From the NCBI GenBank assembly GCA_024684395.1, contig JAIKWY010000085.1:1-36822 (forward strand): a stretch of 36,822 nt of DNA, read 5' to 3'. Below are positions 15,427 to 22,700 of this stretch, piece after piece (the first letter of the stretch is position 1; each line of letters opens with the position of its first letter). The stretch is from Oscillospiraceae bacterium. GTDB taxonomy: Bacteria > Bacillota > Clostridia > Oscillospirales > Ruminococcaceae. The translations under genes and the position numbers were made by a program. The notes beneath the pieces were generated by a model that was not told the origin of the DNA, ran no database searches, and saw only the letters and a program-made list of their open reading frames with translations.

Positions 15427-16265
15427 TACAGTACGACCTCCTCTCCGCCGATGCGCTCGGCGATGTCATTGTAGAACAGATGCAGCAGATGGCTGCGGAA
15501 CTCGGCATATTCCGGTGTCTGTACCAGCGTCTTACGGTCACGGGGACGTGCGAACGGTACAGGGATGATCTCAGCGACCGTGCCCGGATGTGCGGTCAGG
15601 ACAACGATCTTGTCGGAGAGCAAAATCGCCTCATCGATGTCATGTGTCACGAATACTACGGATTTACGGGGCTCCTTGCCGTCGCCCTCCCAGAGTTTCA
15701 GGAGCAGCTCCTGCAAAACGATGCGGTTCTTGGCGTCAATGGCGCTGAACGGCTCATCCATCAGCAGGATCTCGGTATCCATCGCAAGTGCTCTGGCAAT
15801 GGCAGCACGCTGCTGCATACCGCCGGAGAGCTGGGACGGGTACTTGTTGCCGAACTCGCCGAGACCCACCTTCTCGAGGAAGGTATCCGCCAGTTCGAGG
15901 CGCTGCTTCTTGGTCAGATCCTTCCGCACCTGTGCGATGCCGAAGGCGATGTTCTTGCGGGTGGTCATCCACGGGAACAGGGAATAATGCTGGAATACAA
16001 CGCCGCGCTCCTTGCCGGTGCCGTCGAGGGGCTTGCCGCTGATGGTGATCTCACCGTCAGCCTGCTTGTAGAGACCTTCGAGAACGCTCAGGAGCGTGGA
16101 TTTGCCGCAGCCGGATGCACCGATCACGCTGACAAACTCGCCCTCTTCCACCGTGAAGTTCACATCACGGAGTGCCGTGAACATTCGGTTCTTCTCGGCA
16201 TAATTGACGGTCAGATGCTTGACCTCGATCTTCGGTACTGTCTGTAATGCTACTGCTGCTGACAT
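15426..16265 (-). CDS. ABC importer ATPase, nitrate/sulfonate/taurine type
   Basis: A 279-residue nucleotide-binding subunit (SsuB/TauB-like) that powers the adjacent permease. Walker A is GASGCGKST, the Q-loop VFQHYSLFPWMT, the signature LSGGMQQR, Walker B ILLMDEP and the switch histidine VTHDIDEA. ATG at 16265 is chosen because AAGGAG lies 8-9 nt upstream; a longer start at 16286 overlaps that site. It begins 118 nt after the lipoprotein gene, with the hairpin at 16358-16384 between them. Confidence 0.93.
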   Translation of the reverse strand: MSAAVALQTVPKIEVKHLTVNYAEKNRMFTALRDVNFTVEEGEFVSVIGASGCGKSTLLSVLEGLYKQADGEITISGKPLDGTGKERGVVFQHYSLFPWMTTRKNIAFGIAQVRKDLTKKQRLELADTFLEKVGLGEFGNKYPSQLSGGMQQRAAIARALAMDTEILLMDEPFSAIDAKNRIVLQELLLKLWEGDGKEPRKSVVFVTHDIDEAILLSDKIVVLTAHPGTVAEIIPVPFARPRDRKTLVQTPEYAEFRSHLLHLFYNDIAERIGGEEVVL

Positions 16266-16357
16266 AGTTACACGCTCCTTTTCCATACTTATAGAAAGAT
16301 ATTATTGCGATCTATCATCGCATGTTCTGCGCTCACAGTTCTAAAACAAACTATGCG

Positions 16358-16384
16358 TGCGTCTGCCCGCGGGGGCTCCCCGCT
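16358..16384 (-). repeat. Short palindromic repeat, copy 1 (AGCGGGGAGxCCCCGC)
   Basis: Directly after the lipoprotein stop the minus strand reads AGCGGGGAGCCCCCGC then GGGCAGACG. A close copy follows the ABC-2 permease stop at 21870-21897. The stem is 6-7 bp with a very short loop. It may limit transcription or protect mRNA ends inside the operon. Confidence 0.55.
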
Positions 16385-17607
16385 TATTCAAACTCATCAA
16401 AGTGCTTCTTCTGTGCCTGGTATACGGCATCATCCGGGTTCTCATTGAGCAGGCTTTCGAGGGCGTTCTTGTAAATGTCGGTGTTGAACTTGCTGTCGAT
16501 GTCGAAGTCCTCGGTGTAGCCCAGTGCCACGATGCTGTCCTTGAGAGCAGCCGTGCCCTGCTTGTCGGGATCGGGGTTCGATGTACCGTAGCCGCCGTAG
16601 ACCTCGGTGCGGATCAGATCCTCCTCGATGTCGATGTACTTCTTGACATCCTGGATGGTCTTGTCCTCGTTCTCCTGTGTGAACTTGTAGGCTTTCAGGA
16701 GCGCACGCTCGAAGGCGGTGAAGGCATTCGGTGCGGATGCCAGATTTGCCGCAGCAGCGACCTGACGGCAGCACGGCTGGTTTTTCAGCGCCTCTTCCTC
16801 GGAGCATCTGTAAACGATCTCGTAGCCCTGGGACTGTGCGAGCGATGCATACGGGGAGTAAACGGAAGCCGCATCAATGGTGTTGTTGGCAAGTGCGGCA
16901 TAGGCGTCCTTCTGGCTGTCGAAGTAGACGATGTTCACCTTGTCCTCGCCCTCGCCGATCTCGAGGTTTGCATTTTTCAGCAGGATCTGGAGCTCGGCAT
17001 CCTGAACGGAGTTCTTGACGGAGGCAACATTTCTGCCCTTGAGGAGCTCCACGCCCTTGGCATCGGTGTTCTCGGTGTACTGCTTCTTGATGACATAGCC
17101 GTGGCCGTTCGTCATCGCACCGCCGAAGACCGTCAGGTCATGTTCCTGGCTAAGGAAGGTCAGTGTCGGCACGGAGCCGATCAGCGCCACATCGAGCTTA
17201 CCGGATTCCAGACCGGTCGCCAGCTCACCGGCGCTGGAGAACAGCGTCAGATTCGCTTGCAGACCCTCTTCCTCGAAGTAGCCCTCTTCCTTTGCCACGA
17301 ACACCAGCAGGTGTGCGGTGGAATTCAGGTGGCCGATCTCGAAGGTGGTCTTTTCCAGCTCGGCGGAAGCAGCGACCTCGCCGCCCTCGCAGCAATCCGG
17401 GACGCTGTCCTTGTCCTTGCAGCAATCCTTGGTCTCGCCGTCTGCGCAGCAGTCCTTGGTCTCCTCTGCGGATTCGGCTGCGGACTCAGCAGCTGTCTCA
17501 GCAGGAGCAGTGCTCTCCTGGGTGACGGCATCCGCGCTGCATCCTGCCAGCCCTGCCAGCAGCAATGCGGAAATGATACCTGCAACAATTCTCTTACTCT
17601 TTCTCAT
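16384..17607 (-). CDS. ABC importer substrate-binding lipoprotein with Cys-Cys-rich linker
   Basis: A 407-residue extracytoplasmic binding protein of the NMT1/SsuA-like family. Residues 1-23 are a lipoprotein signal peptide with lipobox LAGC (C23). A flexible, acidic linker (about 24-85) contains three Cys-Cys pairs at 53-54, 62-63 and 72-73, each in a D-C-C context. The binding domain starts near FEIGHLNSTAHLLVFVAKEEGYF and has another pair in NQPCCRQ (C279-C280). The start ATG at 17607 follows AAAGGA by 8 nt. It is the promoter-proximal gene of the importer operon. Family members bind sulfonates, nitrate, thiamine precursors or similar anions. The extra cysteine pairs are unusual and suggest metal or redox chemistry, which is inference. 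Confidence 0.88.
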   Translation of the reverse strand: MRKSKRIVAGIISALLLAGLAGCSADAVTQESTAPAETAAESAAESAEETKDCCADGETKDCCKDKDSVPDCCEGGEVAASAELEKTTFEIGHLNSTAHLLVFVAKEEGYFEEEGLQANLTLFSSAGELATGLESGKLDVALIGSVPTLTFLSQEHDLTVFGGAMTNGHGYVIKKQYTENTDAKGVELLKGRNVASVKNSVQDAELQILLKNANLEIGEGEDKVNIVYFDSQKDAYAALANNTIDAASVYSPYASLAQSQGYEIVYRCSEEEALKNQPCCRQVAAAANLASAPNAFTAFERALLKAYKFTQENEDKTIQDVKKYIDIEEDLIRTEVYGGYGTSNPDPDKQGTAALKDSIVALGYTEDFDIDSKFNTDIYKNALESLLNENPDDAVYQAQKKHFDEFE

Positions 17608-17667
17608 AAATCTCATCCTTTCGGTTTTCCTGATTCTGTATCGTAGCACGATCAAGAATGCTTTTTC

Positions 17668-17702
17668 GTATTGTTTTCCCGCCTTCGGCGGGAAAACAAT
17701 AC
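17668..17702 (-). promoter_or_regulatory. Perfect 16-bp hairpin in the ABC importer leader
   Basis: GTATTGTTTTCCCGCC (17668-17683) and its exact complement (17687-17702) enclose a TTC loop. It sits between the promoter and the lipoprotein start, in the transcribed leader, with no strong T-run after it. A related stem (GTTTTCCCGC / GCGGGAAAC) occurs at 35349-35372. I do not recognise a known riboswitch. Confidence 0.6.
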
Positions 17703-17747
17703 AGATCAGAATCAGAATTTCTGTCTCTACCTTTGCGGTATGGTCTT

Positions 17748-17776
17748 ATTATACACCAAGTTTTCCTATTTGTCCA
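17748..17776 (-). promoter_or_regulatory. Promoter of the ABC importer operon
   Basis: On the minus strand, TGGACA (17771-17776), a 17-nt spacer and TATAAT (17748-17753). It gives a leader of about 130 nt that contains the hairpin at 17668-17702. Confidence 0.7.
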
Positions 17777-17851
17777 ATATGTAAAGTAAATTAAGAGCTA
17801 TTGATTGTTCCTATAACACAAACGCACCCGGGATTTAGCCCCATCATGCAG

Positions 17852-17881
17852 AAAAAGCCCGTATCCACGAGGGATACGGGC
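17852..17881 (-). terminator. Terminator of the XRE-GH44 unit
   Basis: GCCCGTATCC (17857-17866) and GGATACGGGC (17872-17881) form a perfect 10-bp stem with a 5-nt loop, followed by five T on the minus strand. It lies about 160 nt past the GH44 stop, beyond the repeat at 17930-18010. Confidence 0.85.
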
Positions 17882-17929
17882 AAGTATGAAGATGAGAGTT
17901 TTTAACCGATCCTCAAAACCAAGATAGAA

Positions 17930-18010
17930 AAAGCAGGTTAAGGGGCGCAGCCTCCCTCCCCCGCTTGCGGGGGAGGTGTCGCCGAATGGCGGCGGAGGGG
18001 GCAGCCTTAC
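17930..18010 (+). repeat. REP-like palindromic element, copy 1
   Basis: Starts with AAGCAGGTTAAGGGGCGCAG, then two hairpins: CCTCCCCCGC...GCGGGGGAGG style (17954-17975) and GTCGCC-GAAT-GGCGGC style (17979-17994), then GGAGGGGGCAGC and CTTAC. The same layout appears in reverse at 21621-21708. No coding capacity. Confidence 0.7.
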
Positions 18011-18038
18011 TTGTCTATCGGAGTAAAGGGGGATCGTT

Positions 18039-20465
18039 TTATACAATGGGGAGATCAATGATCTCTACAACATATTTCAGGATGTTCAGAGAATCGACCT
18101 CGTCCACACTGCCGTTGTTATCCACGTCGGCGTTGCGCTTGCCGGCGTCGGTGATCGGCTCGCCGATCATCAGGTTCTTGTTCAGAGCGATGACATCCAC
18201 GATCGTTACAGTGCCGCTGAGATCCACATCACCATAGACGATCTTGTCGTTGTCGGTCGGATCCTCGTTCGGTGCAGTCTCGCTCGGAGCCGGATCGGTA
18301 GGCTTCTCCTCGGTGGGCTTCTCCTCGGTGGGCTTCTCTTCGGTCGGGTCCTCGCCGGGGATGTCATCGGCGGAATCGTACTCATAGACAAGCGTGATGG
18401 AGTTGAAGGTCACGGTAATGTCGGCACCGGCATCCTTGTCCTTCTCGGAATACTTCCACCAGCCGCCCTGGAATTCCATGTACTCGTCATTGGTCACAGC
18501 GCTGACGTCTTTGTTCTTGTTCTCGCCGGCAGAGATGGAGAACTGGTCATCGAACTTCACAACATTGTCCACGTTGTTGCCGAGGCCGTAGGAGAAGTTC
18601 TTGCAGCCCCATACAGATGTGGTCTCACCCTCCGGTACGACCTTGTTGAAGCAGAGACCGCCGCCGCCGCCGCCATAGGTGGAGCCGGCATTGGAGTAGG
18701 CCGTCGTGTTGACGATGATCTGCTTGAGGTGATCCTTGTCGCCGAGCGGGATCATCGGGTATTTGTTCTGGGAGAGTTCGAGTTCATCGAGCTTGTAGGT
18801 CTTTTCTACGGTGAAGATCTCCGGCTCCTCAACGATCTGGACATCGGTGTTCTTGTCGCTGATGACGATCTGTGCCACGGAGAGCGGCGGGAGCTCGACG
18901 CTGATCTTGTTGCCGGAGAGGTCGTTCTGGATGTCGAGGATCTGGATCTTGGAGCTGTCCTGTGTGATGGCATAGACAACGGCGCTCTTATAAGAAGTAG
19001 CGGTGGAGGTCAGGTCGATGACAGCCTTCTCCGATGCGGTCTTGTCCTTGTTGGAGAGGGAGAGCGTCACGGTGGAGTCATCCTCGCCGTTGATGGCTGC
19101 GAATGCCGCCGCCTTGGAAAGATCCTCGGACGTTGCGGAAACGAGCGTGTCACCGAAGGCGCCGCCCTTGCCGTCATAGTTCGTGTAGAGGTTGATGGCG
19201 GAGCATACATACGGGCATTCCGGCAGCGTGCCCCAGTAAGTTGCAAAGTAGACATTGTTCATGGCGAAGGCGCCGAGTGCTTCTGCCTCTGCGATGGCGG
19301 TCACAACGCTCTTGCCGGTGTTCTTCTCATTGCCGATGTTGCCGAGGTTGTACTCGGAGACAGCGAGCTTGGTGCCGGGATAATATTTGTCGATGGATTC
19401 CTGCATATTGGGCAGGAACGGGAAGTACTTGCCGAAGCTCGGCTGGAGCCAGCTGTTCTCGATGTAGTCTTTGTCATAGAGGCTTCTTGCAGCCTGGAGG
19501 ATGGCATCCTCGGTGCTGCAATCCTGTGCATAGTAATGCACATCGAATACATCGAGCAGGCGCTTGCCGTACTCGGTCTCTGCGTCCTTCATCTGCTTGA
19601 GGTAGTAGTCCATGTACCAGGTGTAGTCATTCTTGACTGCCTGCCACTGCGGATCCACAAAGTTGTTTGCTTCGGCAGCCTGGATGCAGGGGAGCATACC
19701 CCAGAATGCCGGACCGTAGACCTCTGCCTTGGGGTCGATGGTCTTGACGACATTCGCAAGGGTGACGGACTTGGAGATGAGCTCCTCATTGGTGAGCTCC
19801 TCCGGATGCATACGCGGATGGGAGTCGTTCCAGAGAGCCGGCTCGTTGTCAAGGCTGTAGCCCTGCATGCCGGTCTTGGTGGTGGCATCGCCGAGGGTCT
19901 TGACGAGGTAGTTGACATATTCATCCATATAGACAACATTGTCCGTCAGATCGGGCTCGAGCGTGAAGTCGGAGCCCTTGACGAGCTCGACCTTGTTCCA
20001 GCGGTCAGAGGGGGCAACTTCGGTTTCAGCCACGGAGCCGTCCTTATCGGCGGAAACATAGCCAGCCATCTGGAGGGTCGTGATCTTGTAGGGAATGTTG
20101 TGCTTGGCCATGTTCTCGGAGAAGCTGCGGGCGGCATAGCCTGCGCCGTCACGCTCATCGCCGAAGTGCGTATCCGAGGAATGCTGCCAGTCGCTGCCGG
20201 CGTTGGAGTAGTTGGTCTCCCAGTTGTAGGCAGAGAAGCGGTTGCCGCCCTGACGGACTGCATTGACGGAAACCTCGTCGATCTGCTTGCCGTTGGAGTA
20301 CTCGTTGATGCCGTAGATATAGGGGCTGATGGCTTTTCTGTCCTTGGATGTGTCGATGGTGACAGTCATTTCATAGCTGTCCGCTGCCGTGGCCGGCAGG
20401 GAAGCAGCGGGTGCGGCAAGCAGGACGCCTGCCAGGATGGCGGAAAGCATACGGGTCTTCTTCAT
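18039..20465 (-). CDS. Secreted GH44 endoglucanase/xyloglucanase with C-terminal type I dockerin
   Basis: An 808-residue secreted enzyme. Residues 1-28 are a signal peptide (hydrophobic LAGVLLAAPAA, cleavage near ATAA). The GH44 catalytic domain spans about 30-540: the acid/base glutamate is near residue 208 in GYSLDNEPALW and the nucleophile near 371 in LAVSEYNLGN. Residues about 545-695 form a beta-sandwich module with a GGGGGGLCFNK loop and EFQGGWWK, placed like the CBM76 module known on ruminococcal GH44 enzymes. A linker with three TEEKP repeats follows. The end (about 743-808) is a dockerin with two calcium loops, DVDLSGTVTIVD and DVDNNGSVDEVD. It should act on beta-1,4-glucan or xyloglucan while docked on a cellulosome scaffoldin. 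Start ATG behind AAGGAGG. Confidence 0.95.
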   Translation of the reverse strand: MKKTRMLSAILAGVLLAAPAASLPATAADSYEMTVTIDTSKDRKAISPYIYGINEYSNGKQIDEVSVNAVRQGGNRFSAYNWETNYSNAGSDWQHSSDTHFGDERDGAGYAARSFSENMAKHNIPYKITTLQMAGYVSADKDGSVAETEVAPSDRWNKVELVKGSDFTLEPDLTDNVVYMDEYVNYLVKTLGDATTKTGMQGYSLDNEPALWNDSHPRMHPEELTNEELISKSVTLANVVKTIDPKAEVYGPAFWGMLPCIQAAEANNFVDPQWQAVKNDYTWYMDYYLKQMKDAETEYGKRLLDVFDVHYYAQDCSTEDAILQAARSLYDKDYIENSWLQPSFGKYFPFLPNMQESIDKYYPGTKLAVSEYNLGNIGNEKNTGKSVVTAIAEAEALGAFAMNNVYFATYWGTLPECPYVCSAINLYTNYDGKGGAFGDTLVSATSEDLSKAAAFAAINGEDDSTVTLSLSNKDKTASEKAVIDLTSTATSYKSAVVYAITQDSSKIQILDIQNDLSGNKISVELPPLSVAQIVISDKNTDVQIVEEPEIFTVEKTYKLDELELSQNKYPMIPLGDKDHLKQIIVNTTAYSNAGSTYGGGGGGLCFNKVVPEGETTSVWGCKNFSYGLGNNVDNVVKFDDQFSISAGENKNKDVSAVTNDEYMEFQGGWWKYSEKDKDAGADITVTFNSITLVYEYDSADDIPGEDPTEEKPTEEKPTEEKPTDPAPSETAPNEDPTDNDKIVYGDVDLSGTVTIVDVIALNKNLMIGEPITDAGKRNADVDNNGSVDEVDSLNILKYVVEIIDLPIV
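18301..18345 (-). repeat. Three tandem 15-bp repeats encoding the TEEKP linker
   Basis: Units at 18301-18315, 18316-18330 and 18331-18345; the first two are identical and the third differs by two bases. They encode the Pro/Glu/Thr linker between the carbohydrate-binding module and the dockerin, and can change length by slippage in frame. Confidence 0.9.
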
Positions 20466-20507
20466 AATAGGATCCTCCTTCTAAATTGGGTTCGCATTTC
20501 TCTCTTT

Positions 20508-21365
20508 TTATTTCAGGGGCTCTTCACGGTTGTCGCGAAAGGCGCCTTGGTTCCATGTGTCGATGTTCGGCTCACAGTTGGTGATGAAGCCGGTGAGCGC
20601 CTTTGCCAGGACAAGGATGGCGGTGACGGGGACGGCGTGAACATAGCTGTAGATGTCGTGTACCTTCCCGCCGATCTCTGCGCGGAGCTTCCAGATGATG
20701 CCGAGATCGAGGCATTGCTGGACGATGCCGGCGACACGCTCCTCCGGAAGGTCAAGGTGCTGCGCAAGGCTCCCGGTCGTGAGGATGTAGTTCCGCGGCA
20801 CGCCCTCGGAGAAGGTGATGAGCTTGACGGCGTCTTCATCGGACAGCAGCCGGAACAGCTTCAATACCCGCTCATTCGGCGTGGCATAGTCCCGTATGCC
20901 CTCTTCCGGCAGTTTCAGGAAGGTGAAGAACTGCGCATCCGCATCGAGCCGCATCAGCCCGAGGGATACATCCGTGCGGAGCTGTGCAAAGGTCTCCGGT
21001 TTGAGATTGGTCGGGAAGGCGGTCTTTTCCGGGTCGAGGTTCCGGTCATAGGAACAGAGGAAGCGGTACATGGTCTCAAATCCGAGGCGAGTGCGCTCGG
21101 TATCATTCAACTCGGCGGACTGCTTCATGATCTCGAGGATGTGATCCGGCTCCGGCTCCTCCTCCTTGATGCAGAACAGCACATCGAGCGAAATGTCCAG
21201 TGCCTTGGCGATTTCCGGAAGCAAGGTGCTGTCCGGGAACGAGCCGTTCTCCCATTTGGACACTGCCTGCGGGGTGACATTCAGTATCGCTGCAAGCTCT
21301 TTCTGACCGAGCCCTGCACGTTTGCGATAGTGGGCAAGCCTTGAAGCAAATGTCGGTGTCTCCAT
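20508..21365 (-). CDS. XRE-family helix-turn-helix regulator with large C-terminal domain
   Basis: A 285-residue regulator. Residues about 6-62 are an XRE helix-turn-helix (LAHYRKRAGLGQKELAAILNVTPQAVSKWENG). The remaining 220 residues are soluble; they include a second helical region resembling a winged helix (GSLAQHLDLPEERVAGIVQQCLDLGII), so the protein may bind DNA twice or sense a ligand. ATG at 21365 follows GGGAGGAG; an upstream start lies within the promoter. It ends 42 nt before the GH44 gene with no terminator or clear promoter between, so the two are probably co-transcribed and the protein may control its own operon. The effector is unknown. Confidence 0.88.
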   Translation of the reverse strand: METPTFASRLAHYRKRAGLGQKELAAILNVTPQAVSKWENGSFPDSTLLPEIAKALDISLDVLFCIKEEEPEPDHILEIMKQSAELNDTERTRLGFETMYRFLCSYDRNLDPEKTAFPTNLKPETFAQLRTDVSLGLMRLDADAQFFTFLKLPEEGIRDYATPNERVLKLFRLLSDEDAVKLITFSEGVPRNYILTTGSLAQHLDLPEERVAGIVQQCLDLGIIWKLRAEIGGKVHDIYSYVHAVPVTAILVLAKALTGFITNCEPNIDTWNQGAFRDNREEPLK

Positions 21366-21399
21366 ACAGCATCTCCTCCCTTTCCGGTTGTCTGTAGCC

Positions 21400-21428
21400 A
21401 TTATACCATAAAATACATTGTGTTTCAA
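21400..21428 (-). promoter_or_regulatory. Promoter of the XRE-GH44 unit
   Basis: On the minus strand, TTGAAA (21423-21428), a 17-nt spacer and TATAAT (21400-21405), about 35 nt before the XRE ATG. Confidence 0.8.
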
Positions 21429-21895
21429 GCGATTTATAGGTGTATAAATGAACTATCCGTTGATTATATGTAAATAATCAACGGACGGTTGCTTAAGCGT
21501 TTTCGGTTGCGGGATGATTTTAGCGGGACAAGTTTCTGTTACTTTTGCATCGGGATGGGCAAAAAACGTGGGATTTTGAACGATAGTAAAAGCAATGCCA
21601 ACGTCTATGGGAAGGTCTCTGTAAGCTCGCCCCCTCCGCCGCCGTTCGGCGGCACCTCTCCCAAAGGGGGAGGATTCTGGGGGGCGCTGCGCGCCCCGAC
21701 CTGCTTTGCCTGCGGCGCAGAACATGTGTTGCGGTGCACCATAAGTTGAAACCCCGAAGAACTGCACAGGAGCAGCTTTAGCTGCGATGTGATAGAAAGC
21801 ATAGCGTTGCAGCCTTTGCGAAGCATTGGCTGCAAGCGGTTGTCGAAGAGGTGCATTATGATCTGCGAAGCGACCTGCCAGCGGGGACTCCCCGC
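21429..21895. other. Gene-free 467-base interval rich in palindromes
   Basis: No convincing gene lies here. Features in order: an 11-bp perfect inverted repeat CCGTTGATTAT / ATAATCAACGG (21457-21484) behind the XRE promoter; an undistinguished stretch to about 21620; the REP-like element copy 2 (21621-21708); a run of small stem-loops such as GCAGCTTTAGCTGC (about 21764-21777) and GCAGCC...GGCTGC (about 21809-21833); and the short palindrome at 21870-21897. The stem-loop series could be a structured RNA or decayed repeats. Confidence 0.5.
21621..21708 (-). repeat. REP-like palindromic element, copy 2
   Basis: Read on the minus strand it repeats the layout of copy 1 at 17930-18010: AAAGCAGGTCGGGGCGCG, a CCTCCCCCTTTGGGAGAGG hairpin, a GCCGCC-GAAC-GGCGGC hairpin, GGAGGGGGC and GCTTAC. 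It has an added GCGC hairpin near the 21680-21697 side. Confidence 0.7.
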
Positions 21896-21897
21896 TC
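21870..21897 (-). repeat. Short palindromic repeat, copy 2 (AGCGGGGAGxCCCCGC)
   Basis: Immediately after the ABC-2 permease stop the minus strand reads AGCGGGGAGTCCCCGCT then GGCAGGTCGC, closely matching the element after the importer lipoprotein at 16358-16384. It may act as a weak terminator or 3'-end stabiliser. Confidence 0.55.
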
Positions 21898-22696
21898 AGG
21901 AGCCTGTTCCGCTGTACTTCATCGCCCCGTACATCCAGAACTTGTAGCTCAGGAAGAAGAACACCAGTCCGATGACCGGCGAGAGCCACGAGAGGAGCGG
22001 GATCTCATCCGGGCGCAGGATCACAAGGCTCGGATAGTAGGCAATAAAGGCGATGGGCATCAGGAACGTGAAGATGAACCGGAATACCGGGCTGAAAATC
22101 GTGATCGGATACTTGGCGTAGTCCTTGAAGCGGAACACCAGATCGAGCACGTAGAACGAGTTCTGGATCCAGAAGCAGGTCGCCGCCGCCGCATTCTGGA
22201 GGGCGATCATGATGAGCGATGCCGTGATGAGGAACACGATCATCTTGAGGATCATCAGCACCGTGACAGGCAGCCCGAGCTTTGCCCAGGCATAGACGAT
22301 CGTGCCGATGCCGAACGCCAGCTGTCCGAGTCCCTTGATGTCGAAGATCTCCGACTGGTAGTAGAAAAACAGATTGATCGGGCGGAAGCAGTACTTGATG
22401 AAATCGCCCGAATAGACGTAAATGCGCAGGCTCCAGTTGTTGTCAAACAGGCACTGCACCGGTGTCAGCGAGACGAGCGAGAAGCCGTAGAGGAACAGCA
22501 TCTCATAATAGCTCCAGCCGTCCACCGAGGGGAAGTTCTGGAACAGGATCCAGAAGGAGACAAAGCCTGCAATATTCGTGCAGATCATGCCGATGGTCGA
22601 GATGATGAAGTCCGAACGGTAGCTCATCTTGCTCTTGATGTCCTGCACGAGGATCTTGCCGTAGATACGGAGATAAAAGCCGATACTTCTGTGCAT
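21896..22696 (-). CDS. ABC-2 type exporter permease, second subunit
   Basis: A 266-residue membrane protein with six hydrophobic segments, of the ABC-2 family with the DUF990/ABC2_membrane_6 look (YRSDFIISTIGMICTNIAGFVSFWILF near the N-terminus, long periplasmic-lacking helices). It would pair with the neighbouring permease to form a heterodimeric export channel driven by the ATPase at 23501-24496. ATG at 22696 follows GGAGG and lies 4 nt after the previous gene. It ends the eight-gene run. Cargo is unknown. Confidence 0.88.
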   Translation of the reverse strand: MHRSIGFYLRIYGKILVQDIKSKMSYRSDFIISTIGMICTNIAGFVSFWILFQNFPSVDGWSYYEMLFLYGFSLVSLTPVQCLFDNNWSLRIYVYSGDFIKYCFRPINLFFYYQSEIFDIKGLGQLAFGIGTIVYAWAKLGLPVTVLMILKMIVFLITASLIMIALQNAAAATCFWIQNSFYVLDLVFRFKDYAKYPITIFSPVFRFIFTFLMPIAFIAYYPSLVILRPDEIPLLSWLSPVIGLVFFFLSYKFWMYGAMKYSGTGS

Positions 22697-22700
22697 GATC

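Noticed and set aside
16357-17646. Long plus-strand frame antisense to the ABC lipoprotein
   Set aside because: Exact antisense of a clear gene with signal peptide and motifs; no ribosome binding site or known family.
17668-17702. Leader hairpin as a riboswitch or T-box
   Set aside because: A simple perfect stem without the multi-helix core or terminator pair of any riboswitch class I know.
18301-18345. Tandem 15-bp repeats as a possible CRISPR array
   Set aside because: In-frame with no spacers, encoding a Pro/Glu/Thr linker inside the GH44 gene.
18729-21344. Very long open frame antisense to the XRE and GH44 genes
   Set aside because: It mirrors the codon pattern of two well-supported genes on the other strand, has no recognisable domain and a repetitive V/L/G-rich composition; a GC-rich shadow.
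21453-21989. Minus-strand frame of 178 codons in the palindrome-rich interval
   Set aside because: It runs through the repeat elements and into the ABC-2 permease in another frame, and its product has no family resemblance or suitable ribosome binding site.
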